From Edolisoma coerulescens (lineage: Eukaryota > Chordata > Aves > Passeriformes > Campephagidae), in the NCBI GenBank assembly GCA_013397115.1, contig VWZW01001070.1, positions 42,499-106,498 on the forward strand: a DNA stretch of 64,000 nucleotides, written 5' to 3'. The position numbers and the translations under genes were made by a program. Below the pieces are notes generated by a model. It saw nothing but the letters and a program-made list of their open reading frames with translations, was not told where the DNA came from and ran no database searches. Position 1 is the first letter of the stretch. Each line of letters begins with the position of its first letter. Positions 1 through 9,480 of the stretch are shown in pieces.

Positions 1-1054
1 CCTCCTTAAGGACCTTCCTCAGCAGTTAAATTCACACATCAGAAGAACTTGGAAACCAGAGACCTAAAGCTGATTTACCATGGTTCACTTTATCTTAATT
101 CATTTCACACTGCATGTTCATCTGACCAAACAGTAACGAATCCAGCTGCTGTATTTACAGATCTCAAACTAAACTTGTGTCGAGAGTAAAACCTTCTTCA
201 ACCAAAATACTGCAAAAAGCCTCTTAGAACAGGGTCAGAATATTTAAAAACATCTCTTGGACTACAGTGCCCCTCTGGTGGGGCACAGGGACACCTTTCC
301 TCTTCCCAAAAGCAGGGACTCCATCCCGTGCTGACCCTCACGGGATAATCCACAGCACGTCCCTGCCCCCAGAGGGTGGTGGCACCATTTGGGATCGCTC
401 TTCCCAACCCAAGCTTCCTGATGCAGAGTTTGGGATTCTCTGCATGCATGGAGAAGGGACAGCTCTTCATTCCATCACAGAGGGAACGTTCTGCCAATGG
501 AATGCCTGTGCAAGGACACCTCAAGTGTGCTTTAGTTCCTGTGCCCTGCCCAGCTCAGTGATGCTCTACACAGATCACTCGGACTGCTCTCAGCCTCTCC
601 CAGCATTTGCTACCAACATTTTCCTGCGATCCCCAGGTTTATACAGGAACAGCTGCTCTGTCTCGTGGAAGGTGCAGAGTAGTCACTGAACACAAAAGCA
701 GAAGTACAGTGGCATTTCTAATGTTCCTCCAGCTCAAGCAGCCCGAGTGGAAACAGGAAAAGCACCCAAATGCCTGCAGCAGGGTACCATGCACTCAAAT
801 CCTTCTTCCTCCACTGCAGCTCGGTGGCGTCCGCTCGTCCGGCTTAGGCCAGACTTAACCTCTTGCACCAAAACCTCTGCTCCTCAATGAACACATCTGT
901 GGTGGCAACACCTGGTGCAGAGACCCAGCAACTCTGACTTCCAAGATAAAAAGCAGTTAATGTTTGTCTGAGCAGCACAGCCTTACGGTGGGATCAAAGC
1001 GGCTGGAGCCTCTGCCCCTCTGTCTGTGCAGGGACAGGGTGGTACCTCATTCAC
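1..1054 (-). other. ZRANB2 intron 8, partial
   Basis: Lies downstream (minus sense) of the exon 8 donor. No further coding exon, no CR1 and no clear repeat was found. In mammals the intron in this part of the gene hosts mir-186; no matching mature sequence was recognised on the minus strand. Confidence 0.6.
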
Positions 1055-1141
1055 CTGGATTTGGACCCACGAGAGCGCGACTGTTCCCTGGAGCTGGAGC
1101 GGGATCTCGATCTGGAACTGGAAGAACTCCTGGAATGGGAC
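1055..1141 (-). CDS. ZRANB2: ZRANB2 coding exon 8 (RS domain); last exon visible
   Basis: Minus strand, TTGTTGCAG acceptor, then (R)SHSRSSSSSRSRSRSSSR and EQSRSRGSKS plus two bases, followed by a GTGAATG donor. It is in frame with exon 7 and continues the RS domain. With exons 1-7 it brings the visible coding sequence to 776 nt, about 258 codons. The family protein is 320-330 residues, so the remaining RS/Lys tail must lie on sequence before position 1. No acceptor followed by an RS-coding frame was found in 1-1054. Confidence 0.92.
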
Positions 1142-3137
1142 CTGCAACAACATGGGAGATCTTTTTCCAGTGTCTGACTTGCATTGAGCAGTTACTGCTC
1201 CTGAGAGCAGCAGACACGAGGCAGCAACACAGTCTGAGTCCCTAAAATGCCAATCCCCTCCTGCCCCCCAGCACCACCACAGCACATCTGAAACCAGACA
1301 TTTTACACAGCAAGGCCTTGCATTAAAAACATCAAAAGTCAGCTTTAGATTATGGTTCCTAAAACAAAGCACAACAATGAAACAGGATTGCAGTTACCTG
1401 GCAAAAAGAAATAACTTCCTATCTATTCATTATTTCATGAAATCAATGCCTTAATTTGTGCCTTAACTGGAAACCCATCAGTTTCCTTGAAAGGCAGAGC
1501 AGATGAGAGCACTGGGACTGGCCAGCTCAGTTTTCCCCCAGCCAGTTCTCACAAGCACTTTGTAATTAGCTTCAAATTTTCATAAAGATTTTCCCCTGCA
1601 TTCAGAATGAAGTGGTCAATTTGGGGCTGAAATACAGCCACATCCAACACCACTTGTAACTGGCCAAAATTATTTCCCAATTTCTCACGGATGGATTTTC
1701 TGTAAAGCACAAACCAAAAGAGAAATTTAACAATGGCAGCAGGCTCCAGCAACCACTGGAAACAAAAGCATAACAAACAAATTCTAATAATATTTTCAGG
1801 AAAAATACATTTTACTTGCTGTCAGCCTCTCAGTTTATACTGTTACTATGACCTTCTCATTTTACTGGGCAGGACACAGCAGTGTGGACATTTCCTAGCT
1901 AGGAAACATATTTAAACCTTTTTACAACCCAAAAAAACTATGGCAACTGATATTTCCAATTATCTGTAGTCAGAAGCAAAAAGCTCAAGAAGAAGTTGAA
2001 ATCTCAGTTAGGACAAGTTACTTTCTACTTCACTGTTAATATTTGTGAGTTAATGACCAAAGTTATGGGCAGGTGAGGTTGTTGAGTGTCCTTGGAGCCT
2101 CCCAGCCAAGCACTGCACTCAAACTGCTCCGAGGATTGGGAAGGAGGGGAGGCTGAGGAACAGAAGAGGCAGCAGGAGCAAGATCCAACAGTGATGGGGA
2201 GAAGCCAAGCCAGAGACTGGGGCTGGCCCCTGGTTACCACGAGGGGCTGCAGAATCTGGGCAGGGACAGCACTGAGAGCACAGAGGGGCAGTGATGGAGC
2301 TGGGAAGATTAGAAGAAACTTGAACTTTATCTATATGAATTTAATAAATGACTCTGGGAGCTTGTTCTGATAAATCAGGATCCTCCTTGCATGAGCTGTA
2401 AGGCAGCTCAAAAGCTCCAGTATTAATGACACCACCCAATTTCAAAGCATTGACTGAATTGTTCATTTATTACTGAATTTAAATAGTAATGAGAGAGCTT
2501 AAGTCTGCCCAGCAGACCTTTGTGTGGTCCCACAGAAACCTTCAGTGTTATTAGAGAATTCCAGGCTGCTTTGGGTTGGGAGGGACCTTAAAGCCCCTCT
2601 TGTTTCACTGTTCCAGGGGCAGGGAGACCTTTCACCAGACCAGGTTGCTCCAAGCCCTGTCCAACCTGGCCTTGGGCACTTCCAAGGATGGGGAGGTTCT
2701 GACAACACTGCCACTGCATTTAAAGCTTTGTCACTTGCCATTAACCCAAGTTCAACTTTCTTGTCTTTACTCCCAGGACATTCCCATTGTGTCCTTTCCC
2801 TGCATCCTCACTGCCTCATCTGCCTCCTCCTCCCGCTCCAGCAGTGCCCCCCTCTGCTCAGCAGCTGAACCGCACGTGGCCAACAAGCCTGAAAACCCGA
2901 AAACGAGTTACATTATTCGATTCATTGGAAGGATTTCATCAAACATCAACTTAATCACCAAAACAAGCCACGGGACCCACGGAGCCTCCCCGCGGCTCAG
3001 GCGGAGCATCGCCACCTCTGTAAATGGAGAGTTATTCACAGCATTACACTACAACTGTAAGGCAGTCAAACAAAGTAAATAAGGAAGTCAGATACTGACA
3101 TTTTGCCTGGCGTTACCCTGGACCTGTACCCGTTTAC
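1142..3137 (-). other. ZRANB2 intron 7
   Basis: 1996-nt intron between exons 7 and 8 with GTAAAC donor and TTGCAG acceptor. It carries one CR1 fragment (2552-2712); otherwise unremarkable, with moderate A+T. Confidence 0.85.
2552..2712 (-). mobile_element. CR1 LINE 3' fragment, type A
   Basis: Reverse-complement CR1 3' end: 'tttgggttgggagggacctt' is followed by 'ccaggttgctccaagccctg' and 'ccaacctggccttgggcact'. More diverged than most copies here, so probably older. Confidence 0.8.
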
Positions 3138-3310
3138 CTGGACCTGGACCTTGAGCTCGAGTGAGAGGATGAGCGCGAGGACGAGCGCGAGTGGGAGGAG
3201 CGGGACTTGGAGCGGCTGCGCCTCGGCGGCTTCTTCTTCTTGTTGGTGTCCTCCTCCTCACTGGCATCCAGGTTGTACTTGGACAGGTCAGCATCATCTT
3301 CATCCTCATC
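3138..3310 (-). CDS. ZRANB2: ZRANB2 coding exon 7 (acidic module and start of RS domain)
   Basis: Minus strand, TCCCAG acceptor, then DEDEDDADLSKYNLDASEEE, DTNKKKKPPRRSRSKSRSS and HSRSSSRSSSHSSSRSRS, followed by GTAAACG. The first third is acidic, then a Lys run leads into an Arg/Ser-rich region, the SR-like tail that mediates contacts with U1-70K/U2AF-type splicing factors in this family. 'KKKKPPRR' differs from the mammalian 'KKKSNRR' as remembered. Length 173 nt (57 codons + 2). Confidence 0.93.
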
Positions 3311-4093
3311 CTGGGACAGGCACAACACAGCAAACTCAGGCATGCTTTTAGTTTCCCTTCAGTTTTTACTTACTCTGGTGTTTATCTCGTGCTCTTTTCC
3401 AACCTCTGAAAATTGAACTGAATTTAATGAGACCCCACAATTTTAAGGAGTAAAGAGTGACTGAAAATTGGTGTTTCAAACCCAAGTAATAAAAACCCTG
3501 CAACCCCCCCACCTCAGTTATTTAATGAACTTAATGAGCACACAGACACATCTTTACCACTTACTTTAAATGAATTTGCACCCTCAGAATCTCTAACCAA
3601 CTCTGCAGAGACAGATCTCATATGCAAAGTTTGGTGAGTGTTGCGTAAAACACGACCATCTGCACATGTCTCTGCAGGGCTGCTGTCCAAAGGTGTGGAA
3701 AATCCATTAAGTGATGCTCATATAGTTCAGAAAAGATGAAAAAACCCTCAGAATATTTTATTTCATTTAATAAAAAGTAAATCTGATGTGGTTTTAAAAG
3801 CCGAAGAACAAAACTCAAGAGCACCTGCTATACATGGTAACCACACATCCAGGTTCCAAATAAAGATCTTGGAGTTTTGGGTTCAGATCTCAGAGAGGCT
3901 TCTAATTTATGGTTTAAGAAACTGCCCATTTCTGAGTGCAGGTATTTAGAGCAAAGCAGAGCTTGTGCACATCTTTTCCAGCAGCTCTGGGCACCGTTAT
4001 TCCCAGGGAAATCCCAGAGCAGCCCTGCCCCTGCTCCCGAGCAGCACTGACGTCATGATTAAAAACTGCCTTCAAAACAACAAACCATCCTAC
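3311..4093 (-). other. ZRANB2 intron 6
   Basis: 783-nt intron between phase-consistent exons 6 and 7. No repeat or extra exon recognised. Confidence 0.85.
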
Positions 4094-4231
4094 CTCATCC
4101 AACTTATACTTGGAGAGATCTTCATCCTCATCCTCCTCATCCTCCCCCTCAGATTCCTTATCTTCCACTTCCTTCAGGATAGAGGCGGGACCCACCGGCT
4201 TCCCACGGTACTTTTTCTTTTTGCGCCCAAA
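4094..4231 (-). CDS. ZRANB2: ZRANB2 coding exon 6 (basic patch and acidic SKYKLDE module)
   Basis: After a CCTCAG acceptor the minus strand gives 46 codons: FGRKKKKYRGKPVGPASI, then LKEVEDKESEGEDEEDEDED and LSKYKLDE, with a GTAGG donor. The Lys-rich patch (residues 3-7 of the exon) is a likely nuclear-localisation element, and the following 15 or so residues are a Glu/Asp run. The C-terminal LSKYKLDE is repeated in diverged form in exon 7 (LSKYNLDA), an internal duplication typical of the family. Phase 0 at both ends. Confidence 0.95.
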
Positions 4232-4542
4232 CTGAGGAATTTTGTGCCAGGATTAGAACAGGATTCAATCAAAACCAATCACCAACTGCACTTTTTGATA
4301 ACACTTCTATAAGAAAATAAATAATCATCAATTTAAACTAAGATCTTGCTCCAAGGGAAACTGGAGCATCATGGAACATCAATTAGCAATAAGAAACTTC
4401 CAAAGAGATGCTCGTCTTGGGGACAATGAGACTCCACAGGGAAGATGAACGGGAATCTGAGCATTTTGTATTTTAATTTTATGGGATATCCTTATAAAAC
4501 ACAGCAAGAGTCTCTCCATAGCAATGCCTGCCCCTCCCTTAC

Positions 4543-4619
4543 CTCATCATACTCCCCGTCCGACTCTTCCCGCTCTATGTATTCCACGTTCTCCCGTTCA
4601 TTGAATCCTCCTCCATAGC
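4543..4619 (-). CDS. ZRANB2: ZRANB2 coding exon 5
   Basis: Minus strand, TTTTTCAAG acceptor, then GC TAT GGA GGA, reading (G)YGGGFNERENVEYIEREE then SDGEYDE, and a GTAAGG donor at 4542-4537. This is the conserved Gly-rich and acidic segment after zinc finger 2. Length 77 nt, ending in phase 0, so exon 6 starts a new codon. Confidence 0.94.
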
Positions 4620-6083
4620 CTTGAAAAAGGGGCAAAACAACACAATCCCTTGAGCTGCACCAAATTCAGCTGCTTTGAGCACATAAACTTCTACAGGGGC
4701 TCTGGAAACCCTCACGGAGTTATAAATGTGCCATAAGGACGTAACAGGATCTCAGGAGGAACATGAATTGTTCCCACACACGCTGATTAAATGCGGTTTC
4801 TCAGAAATCCAATTAAAGCAATGGATTAGGACCCACCAACAGCACAGCAGCAGGAATGTTAAAGGAATGGAAAAAGAACAAGAAGTGTTTCAGGATTACA
4901 GCTGTGCTGAGCAGCAGCTTCCCAAAGGGCTCCCGAGGCTGCCCTGGGGTGGGTGCACACAGGGACGTCCCCAAGGGCTGCCATGGAGGGCACCACCCTG
5001 AAACCCCGAGCTCGCAGCTCAGAGCAGCCAGGAGGGGAAGCAGGGAGGGCACACGAGGCAGGGTGTACACGTGTGTATATATCTGTATCTATATATGTAT
5101 CTGTGTACACATGTGGCTGCCCTGAGCTGCACAGCTGCCACTTTCTGCCTCCAGAATCCTCCTGCTCCTTCTCACAACAGCAGGGGAGAACTCCAAGGGC
5201 TCCTTTCCATTCCAGCTGACTTTGTAACTCACTGCAGGAGTGTGCAATGTGCACGTGGCTGCAAATGCCCTCTGCAGGCCGGCAGGACTCAAGTAATTCA
5301 TGAAATACCGAGTATCAGAGAGCCCCAGACTGGTTTGGGTTGGAAGGGACCTCAAAGCTCACCTCGTTCCACCCCCTGCCATGGGCAGGGACATCTTCCA
5401 CTAAAAGTATTTATCAACTTAATTAATTATTAAACACTTTGATAAATTACTTAAATAATAAATACATGAATATATTACTTGCACTTACAATAATTATATG
5501 AAATACAATTATATTCTTTAATATTCTTTACTATTTTCGCAATATTTAATACTGAAATATTGGCATTCCTTTCGAATAATGAGCTCTGTGCTCTTCTATA
5601 GCCTTTCTGTTCCACTGTGCTCTAAATTCCCTGCCCTGTTCCACTCCTGCAGTAAACTCCCTGCCTGATCCCAGGTGCAGAGGGAAGAGTGCAGGAGCTG
5701 TAAGGAGATCCTGCTCCAGTTACCTCTGGGCTCACGTTCGTGCAGGAGAACTGAAACTGAGCCCCAGCCCTCCTGAGCAGATAACTGCCTTATCTCCACA
5801 GCCCTCTGCACAGTGACACCCCACAGGAGGCCTCTGGAGATTAATAAAACATTGCTTCCAAAGGTCCTGACATCAAAATCCAACGCAGGGACAGCTTAGG
5901 CTGAATGTTCCCTGATTTCCCACCTGGAGCCACCTCTTCCCACAGCACCAAAACTCACTGAGGCCGAGACCCTGCAGCTTGTCTGAACCGTGCCAGTTCT
6001 GCTGGGAGAACACAGCACGTCCACTCTGACTTCCAAAGCCCTTCCTGGCAGCAGTGCCAGCACCTGAGGCAGCCCCGTCTCAC
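4620..6083 (-). other. ZRANB2 intron 4 with AT-rich stretch
   Basis: 1464-nt intron. It holds a short alternating tg/ta tract at about 5065-5112, a CR1 tail at 5315-5405 and, directly after the CR1, a strongly AT-rich run (5400-5580) with many aata/ttaa words. No exon seen. Confidence 0.8.
5315..5405 (-). mobile_element. CR1 LINE 3' tail fragment
   Basis: About 90 bp with 'actggtttgggttggaaggg', 'acctcaaagctcacctcg' and 'catgggcagggacatcttcc', the terminal part of a CR1 in antisense orientation. Confidence 0.8.
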
Positions 6084-6166
6084 CTGTCCTCTCCTCCAGC
6101 TTGGCGTACTTGGGGGTGTTGCACATGTTACACTCCGACCTCCGCGCCCAGTTCACGTTGCCACAG
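6084..6166 (-). CDS. ZRANB2: ZRANB2 coding exon 4 (zinc finger 2)
   Basis: Minus strand, CTGCAG acceptor then C|TGT GGC AAC GTG AAC TGG, reading CGNVNWARRSECNMCNT followed by PKYAKLEERT and a GTGAG donor. It completes the second RanBP2-type finger (WxC-x2-C-x10-C-x2-C), including the N-x-N-W-A-R-R RNA-recognition segment. Mammalian ZRANB2, from memory, has CSNVNW here; this copy has Gly in place of Ser, making finger 2 match finger 1 (CGNVNF) at that site. Length 83 nt, in frame with both neighbours. Confidence 0.95.
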
Positions 6167-6406
6167 CTGCAGGGGCAGAAGGAACAGAGAAATGGCAAAT
6201 GTCATCCTTCAGACTGGGAACAAAAGGGTGATGGGACAGCACTCTGGAAGGTGACAGGACTGGACAACCCAGGGGAAGAAGTCAAATCAATGGGCAGGCT
6301 GGCAGGGGCAGCTACACAGAAAGGGTTCACGTTCCTCATGATGTCTGAGTGTGGCACCCACACTGCAGAGCAGCACACAAAAATGCTGCCCCAGGAATAA
6401 TGCTCA

Positions 6407-6860
6407 TGGAATCACAGGATGGTTTGGGTTGGAAAAGCCCTCAGACCATTCCCAGCACTGCCAAGGCCACCACTGCCCTGTGTCCCCAGGTGCCACATTC
6501 CCCTGGCTTTTAAATCCCCCCCAGGGATGGGGACTCAGCCCTGCCCTGGGCAGCTGTGCCAGGCCTGGACAGCCTTTCCAGGAGGAATCGTTCCAAATAT
6601 CCACCCTGCCCCTCCCCTGGCCCAGCCTGCGGCCGTTCCCTCTCCTCCTGTCCCTGTTCCCTGGGAGCAGAGCCCGACCCCCCCGGCTGCCCCCTCCNNN
6701 NNNNNNNNNNNNNNNNNNNNNNNNNNNNNNNNNNNNNNNNNNGCCCCCCTGAGCCTCCTTTTCTCCAGGCTGAGCCCCTTTCCCAGCTCCCTCAGCCTCT
6801 CCTGGGGCTCCAGCCCCTTCCCAGCTCCGTTCCCTGCCCTGGACATGCTCCGTGGTCACA
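6407..6860 (-). mobile_element. CR1 LINE 3' end, type B, interrupted by the 45-N gap
   Basis: Antisense CR1 from the tail (tcacaggatggtttgggttg) through 'ccctggcttttaaatccccc' and 'cggccgttccctctcctcct' to 'agctccgttccctgccctgg'. The N run at 6698-6742 falls in the G-rich block. Intact copies at 25190-25640 and 37436-37890 have about 28 nt there, so 45 N slightly overestimates the missing DNA. Confidence 0.92.
6698..6742. other. Assembly gap (45 N)
   Basis: Run of N inside a type B CR1. The flanks (ccccctcc and gcccccctgagcc) are the two sides of the C/G-homopolymer-rich block of this CR1 type, a sequence expected to drop out in sequencing. Confidence 0.98.
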
Positions 6861-7043
6861 CCCCACTGCACAGTGACAGTCACCTGCTTCCATTTCTCTC
6901 TCCCAGCACACAGAAGGCACCTTCAAATAACCACAGCATTTGATTCCAGCTGTCATTTTCCAATAGCTTAATTTTCTCAGCTGATACCCTGGAGAAGCAT
7001 CCAGGCATTTACTTGTGTGCTAACCTCTGCTCATTAAATATTT

Positions 7044-7270
7044 ATGGAATTTCATGGAATTCCAGAATGGTTTGGCTTGGGAGGGACCTTTAAGCTCATC
7101 CCATCCCACCCCTGCCATGGCAGGGACACCTCCCACTGTCCCAGGCTGCTCCCAGCCCCAATGTCCAGCCTGGCCTTGGGCACTGCCAGGGATCCAGGGG
7201 CAGCCCCAGCTGCTCTGGGCACCCTGTGCCAGGGCCTGCCCACCCCCACAGGGAAGGGAGAACCTCCCAA
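7044..7270 (-). mobile_element. CR1 LINE 3' end, type A
   Basis: Antisense copy in ZRANB2 intron 3: 'ccagaatggtttggcttggg', 'gccatggcagggacacctcc', 'cccaatgtccagcctggcct' and 'ccagggatccaggggcagcc'. It retains the tail and about 220 bp. Confidence 0.92.
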
Positions 7271-7525
7271 TGCCATGGGGGTGGTACTTCCATCTCCACA
7301 TTCCCTCCAAACCTGGGAAGTGTCTCGGCTTACCAAAGACAAACTTGGCCTTTTTCCCGGGCCCTGCTGCCATTTAAACCTTTCTGCTGCCCTGTTAATT
7401 AAATGCTGTGCAGCAAACGAGTGCTGCCCCCAGAGCACAGTCCAGGGCTGTGGCCCTGACCCCTCCTGTCCCAGCAGCACCGGGAATTGCCAGGGAAAAG
7501 CAGGAGGTGTGTGTTTGGAGCCTAC

Positions 7526-7634
7526 GTTTTGCACTGCCAGTCGTTGGCACTGAACAGCCCCCGGCTCTTCTCCGCCAGCGTCTTCCCGATCTCCGTCCCG
7601 CCCGCCTTCATCATCTTGGCCTCTGTCGTCTTCT
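7526..7634 (-). CDS. ZRANB2: ZRANB2 coding exon 3 (linker and start of zinc finger 2)
   Basis: After a CTGCAG acceptor the minus strand reads (E)KTTEAKMMKAGGTEIGK, then TLAEKSRGLFSANDWQCKT, ending before a GTAGG donor at 7525-7521. This is the conserved linker between the two zinc fingers, followed by the Trp and first Cys of zinc finger 2 (NDWQC). Length is 109 nt (2 + 35 codons + 2), in frame with exons 2 and 4. A 22-nt stump of the same exon, the acceptor end only, reappears at 8325-8346 as part of the duplicated block. Confidence 0.95.
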
Positions 7635-8039
7635 CTGCAGGGACGAGACACAAGAGCTCCTGAAACAGCAGCCTCATGATTTATGACAAATATTTAAGGG
7701 TTTTTTAAACAATAACAGGCGGACTCCTCAAAGAGTTTCGGGTTCAGCAGGAATTTTTAATGCAGTTTTACGGGGCAGAAGGAGACGCGGGGAAAAGGTC
7801 CGTGCTGGTGGGAACTCACCTCTGCCACATCTGTTACAGCTCGTCCTCCTGGCGAAGTTCACGTTGCCACACCTGGGCACGGAGCAGAGCACGAGGGACG
7901 GGATTAAGCAGTGCTGGAAACCGCCCAACGCGGGGCTCCAGCCCGCTGGATTTACCCCGAGCGTCCCGGTTTAACCCGAGTTTGTCCCAAGCCAAAAGCC
8001 AACTCTCTGAGGCCGTGCCGGGCCCGGGGCCGTGTTACC
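7613..8039. repeat. 427-bp duplicated block, copy 1
   Basis: Matches 8325-8751 at a constant 712-nt offset with about two substitutions (around 8000-8003 versus 8712-8715). It contains part of exon 3, intron 2, exon 2 and part of intron 1 of ZRANB2, and ends at the N at 8040. Confidence 0.95.
7820..7872 (-). CDS. ZRANB2: ZRANB2 coding exon 2 (copy nearest exon 3)
   Basis: Identical in sequence to the exon at 8532-8584, with the same acceptor and the same GTGAG donor. It sits 185 nt upstream (minus-strand sense) of the complete exon 3, so the spacing to exon 3 is natural, whereas the other copy has the natural proximity to exon 1. It lies in a 427-nt block (7613-8039) repeated at 8325-8751 with only about two mismatches. 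Both blocks are bounded on one side by a single N. The most economical reading is that two haplotype or contig ends overlapping this exon were placed side by side instead of merged. Confidence 0.8.
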
Positions 8040-8142
8040 NCCCGCCGCGCGCCTGCGCCCTGCCCCGCCGCCACGCATTTCGCTCAGGCAGCGCCGCGGA
8101 CGCCTCCGAGCCGCGGCAGCGGGAGGCGGGAGCGGGGCGCGA

Positions 8143-8156
8143 GGGCCCCCTGGTGG
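8143..8156 (-). promoter_or_regulatory. CTCF-like motif
   Basis: The minus strand reads CCACCAGGGGGCCC, a close match to the CTCF core (CCASYAGRKGGCRS), near the ZRANB2 promoter. Motif match only; binding is inferred. Confidence 0.45.
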
Positions 8157-8220
8157 ACGGAGGGACCGTGAGGGAGAGCCGGGAAAAGGGAACGGGAGCG
8201 GGAACGGGAATGGGGCAGGA

Positions 8221-8290
8221 CGGGACACCGTGAGGACGGGACACCGTGAGGATGGGACACTGTGAGGACGGGACACTGTGAAGGTGGGGC
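8221..8290. repeat. 16-bp tandem repeat, about 4 copies
   Basis: Unit cgggacaccgtgagga, with c/t variants in later copies, ending in a degenerate ggtggggcactg. Confidence 0.9.
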
Positions 8291-8324
8291 ACTGGGGACG
8301 CCCTGGCACAAGGGGCCCAGAGCN

Positions 8325-8346
8325 ATCTTGGCCTCTGTCGTCTTCT
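8325..8346 (-). pseudogene. Truncated duplicate of ZRANB2 exon 3 (acceptor end)
   Basis: The 22 nt are identical to 7613-7634, the 5' (minus-sense) end of exon 3 with its CTGCAG acceptor, and stop at the single N at 8324. There is no donor and no remainder of the exon. It is best explained as the clipped end of an overlapping contig, not as an expressed or decayed exon. Confidence 0.8.
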
Positions 8347-8531
8347 CTGCAGGGACGAGACACAAGAGCTCCTGAAACAGCAGCCTCATGATTTATGACA
8401 AATATTTAAGGGTTTTTTAAACAATAACAGGCGGACTCCTCAAAGAGTTTCGGGTTCAGCAGGAATTTTTAATGCAGTTTTACGGGGCAGAAGGAGACGC
8501 GGGGAAAAGGTCCGTGCTGGTGGGAACTCAC

Positions 8532-8584
8532 CTCTGCCACATCTGTTACAGCTCGTCCTCCTGGCGAAGTTCACGTTGCCACAC
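8532..8584 (-). CDS. ZRANB2: ZRANB2 coding exon 2 (copy nearest exon 1)
   Basis: On the minus strand an AG acceptor precedes G|TGT GGC AAC, and the exon reads CGNVNFARRTSCNRCGR before a GTGAG donor. It completes RanBP2 zinc finger 1: with Cys15 from exon 1 it gives four Cys ligands, and the N-x-N-F-A-R-R segment carries the residues that contact RNA in this finger family. The exon is 53 nt and joins exon 1 (AA|G = Lys) and exon 3 (G|AG = Glu) in frame. An identical exon lies at 7820-7872; only one can be in the mature mRNA, because 53 nt is not a multiple of three and using both would shift the frame. The duplication is most likely an assembly artefact, and which copy is real cannot be decided here. 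Confidence 0.85.
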
Positions 8585-8751
8585 CTGGGCACGGAGCAGA
8601 GCACGAGGGACGGGATTAAGCAGTGCTGGAAACCGCCCAACGCGGGGCTCCAGCCCGCTGGATTTACCCCGAGCGTCCCGGTTTAACCCGAGTTTGTCCC
8701 AAGCCAAAAGACACCTCTCTGAGGCCGTGCCGGGCCCGGGGCCGTGTTACC

Positions 8752-9080
8752 CCCCCGAGCCGGCGGCCGCGGCTCCCGGTGTCCCTGCCCCTGTCCCGTT
8801 CCCGGTCGGTCCCGCTCCCGGTCCGCTCCCGTTCCCGTTCCCTGCCTCGCTCCCCGTTCACGTTCCCGGTCCCGGTGCCGGTGCGTTCTGTCCCTGCCCC
8901 GCTCCCGTTCCGTGCCCCGCCGCCGCTCCCGGCCGCGTCCCTCACTTCTTGTCGGGGCAGATCCAGTCCCCGTCGCTCACGCGGAAGTTCTTGGTCGCCA
9001 TCTCGGGCCGAGCCGGGCCGGGCCGAGNTCTGCCCCTGTCTCACCCCACATCCCCGGCCAGACCTGCCGGCCCCTCACGG
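8752..9080 (-). promoter_or_regulatory. ZRANB2: ZRANB2 CpG-rich promoter / 5' end
   Basis: A dense C+G block with many CpGs spans exon 1 and its flanks. Intron 1 (8760-8940) is largely a degenerate pyrimidine-rich repeat of cccgtt/cccggt units. No TATA box is visible upstream of the ATG at 9001, as expected of a housekeeping CpG-island promoter. The transcription start cannot be placed, and an N at 9028 interrupts the likely 5'UTR. Divergent plus-strand transcription is possible but not shown. Confidence 0.6.
8946..9001 (-). CDS. ZRANB2: ZRANB2 coding exon 1 (N-terminus, first half of zinc finger 1)
   Basis: Read on the minus strand, the ATG at 9001-8999 opens the peptide MATKNFRVSDGDWICPDK plus two bases (AA) of the next codon, followed by a GTGAG splice donor at 8945-8941. 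This is the invariant N-terminus of ZRANB2 (ZNF265/ZIS), a nuclear zinc-finger SR-like protein that binds GGU-containing single-stranded RNA and influences splice-site choice. The exon supplies the conserved Trp (residue 13) and the first zinc-ligand Cys (residue 15) of RanBP2-type zinc finger 1. The start is supported by the match to the family N-terminus and by the CpG-rich setting. Human ZRANB2 (from memory) begins MSTKNF, so residue 2 differs. Exon length 56 nt; the intron that follows is phase 2. Confidence 0.95.
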
Positions 9081-9264
9081 GAAGCTCTCCGGTGACTCCC
9101 TGTGCAGCTTCCCCAGGAAAGCAGACGCGGAATGCCCCAGCTGCCGATGGACAATGATAAATCATCCCGCAAACCCTCGTCACAGATGGGAAAACCCACG
9201 AGGCTGGGGCTGGTTTTCCTCCGTGATGGTCCCAGTGAAATCCCGACGGGAGCAGACTGTTCCA

Positions 9265-9480
9265 GATATCACAGAATCACAGCCAGGGAATGCCCTGAGC
9301 TGGAAGGGACCCACAGGGATCATGGATCCAGCTCCTGTTCCTGCCCAGACCCCTCAACAGCCCCACCCTGGGCATCCCTGGCAGCTTTGGGAATGTCACC
9401 ATTCCCTGGGGAGCCTGGGCAGTGCCCAGCACCCTCTGGGGGAAGAGCCTTTCCTGATACCTGAAGGACACGTCGGGATA
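9265..9480 (-). mobile_element. CR1 LINE 3' end, type C
   Basis: Antisense: 'tatcacagaatcacagccag', 'gccctgagctggaagggacc', then 'ctggggagcctgggcagtgc' and 'ggaagagcctttcctgatac'. It lies about 265 bp upstream of the ZRANB2 start codon. Confidence 0.88.

Larger units (their letters stand above)
8041..8323. other. GC-rich segment between two single-N joins
   Basis: A 283-nt CpG-rich piece with no counterpart beside the other copy of the duplicated block, where 8752 onward differs. It contains a CTCF-like site (8143-8156) and a 16-bp tandem repeat (8221-8290). It may be real intron 1 sequence missing from the other contig, or misplaced. Confidence 0.7.
8325..8751. repeat. 427-bp duplicated block, copy 2
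   Basis: Second copy of 7613-8039, starting immediately after the N at 8324. The high identity and the N boundaries favour an unmerged assembly overlap over an old tandem duplication. Confidence 0.95.

Noticed and set aside
1..1054. Possible mir-186 precursor in ZRANB2 intron 8
   Set aside because: mir-186 is hosted here in mammals, but I could not find its mature sequence on the minus strand, nor an obvious hairpin in its place.
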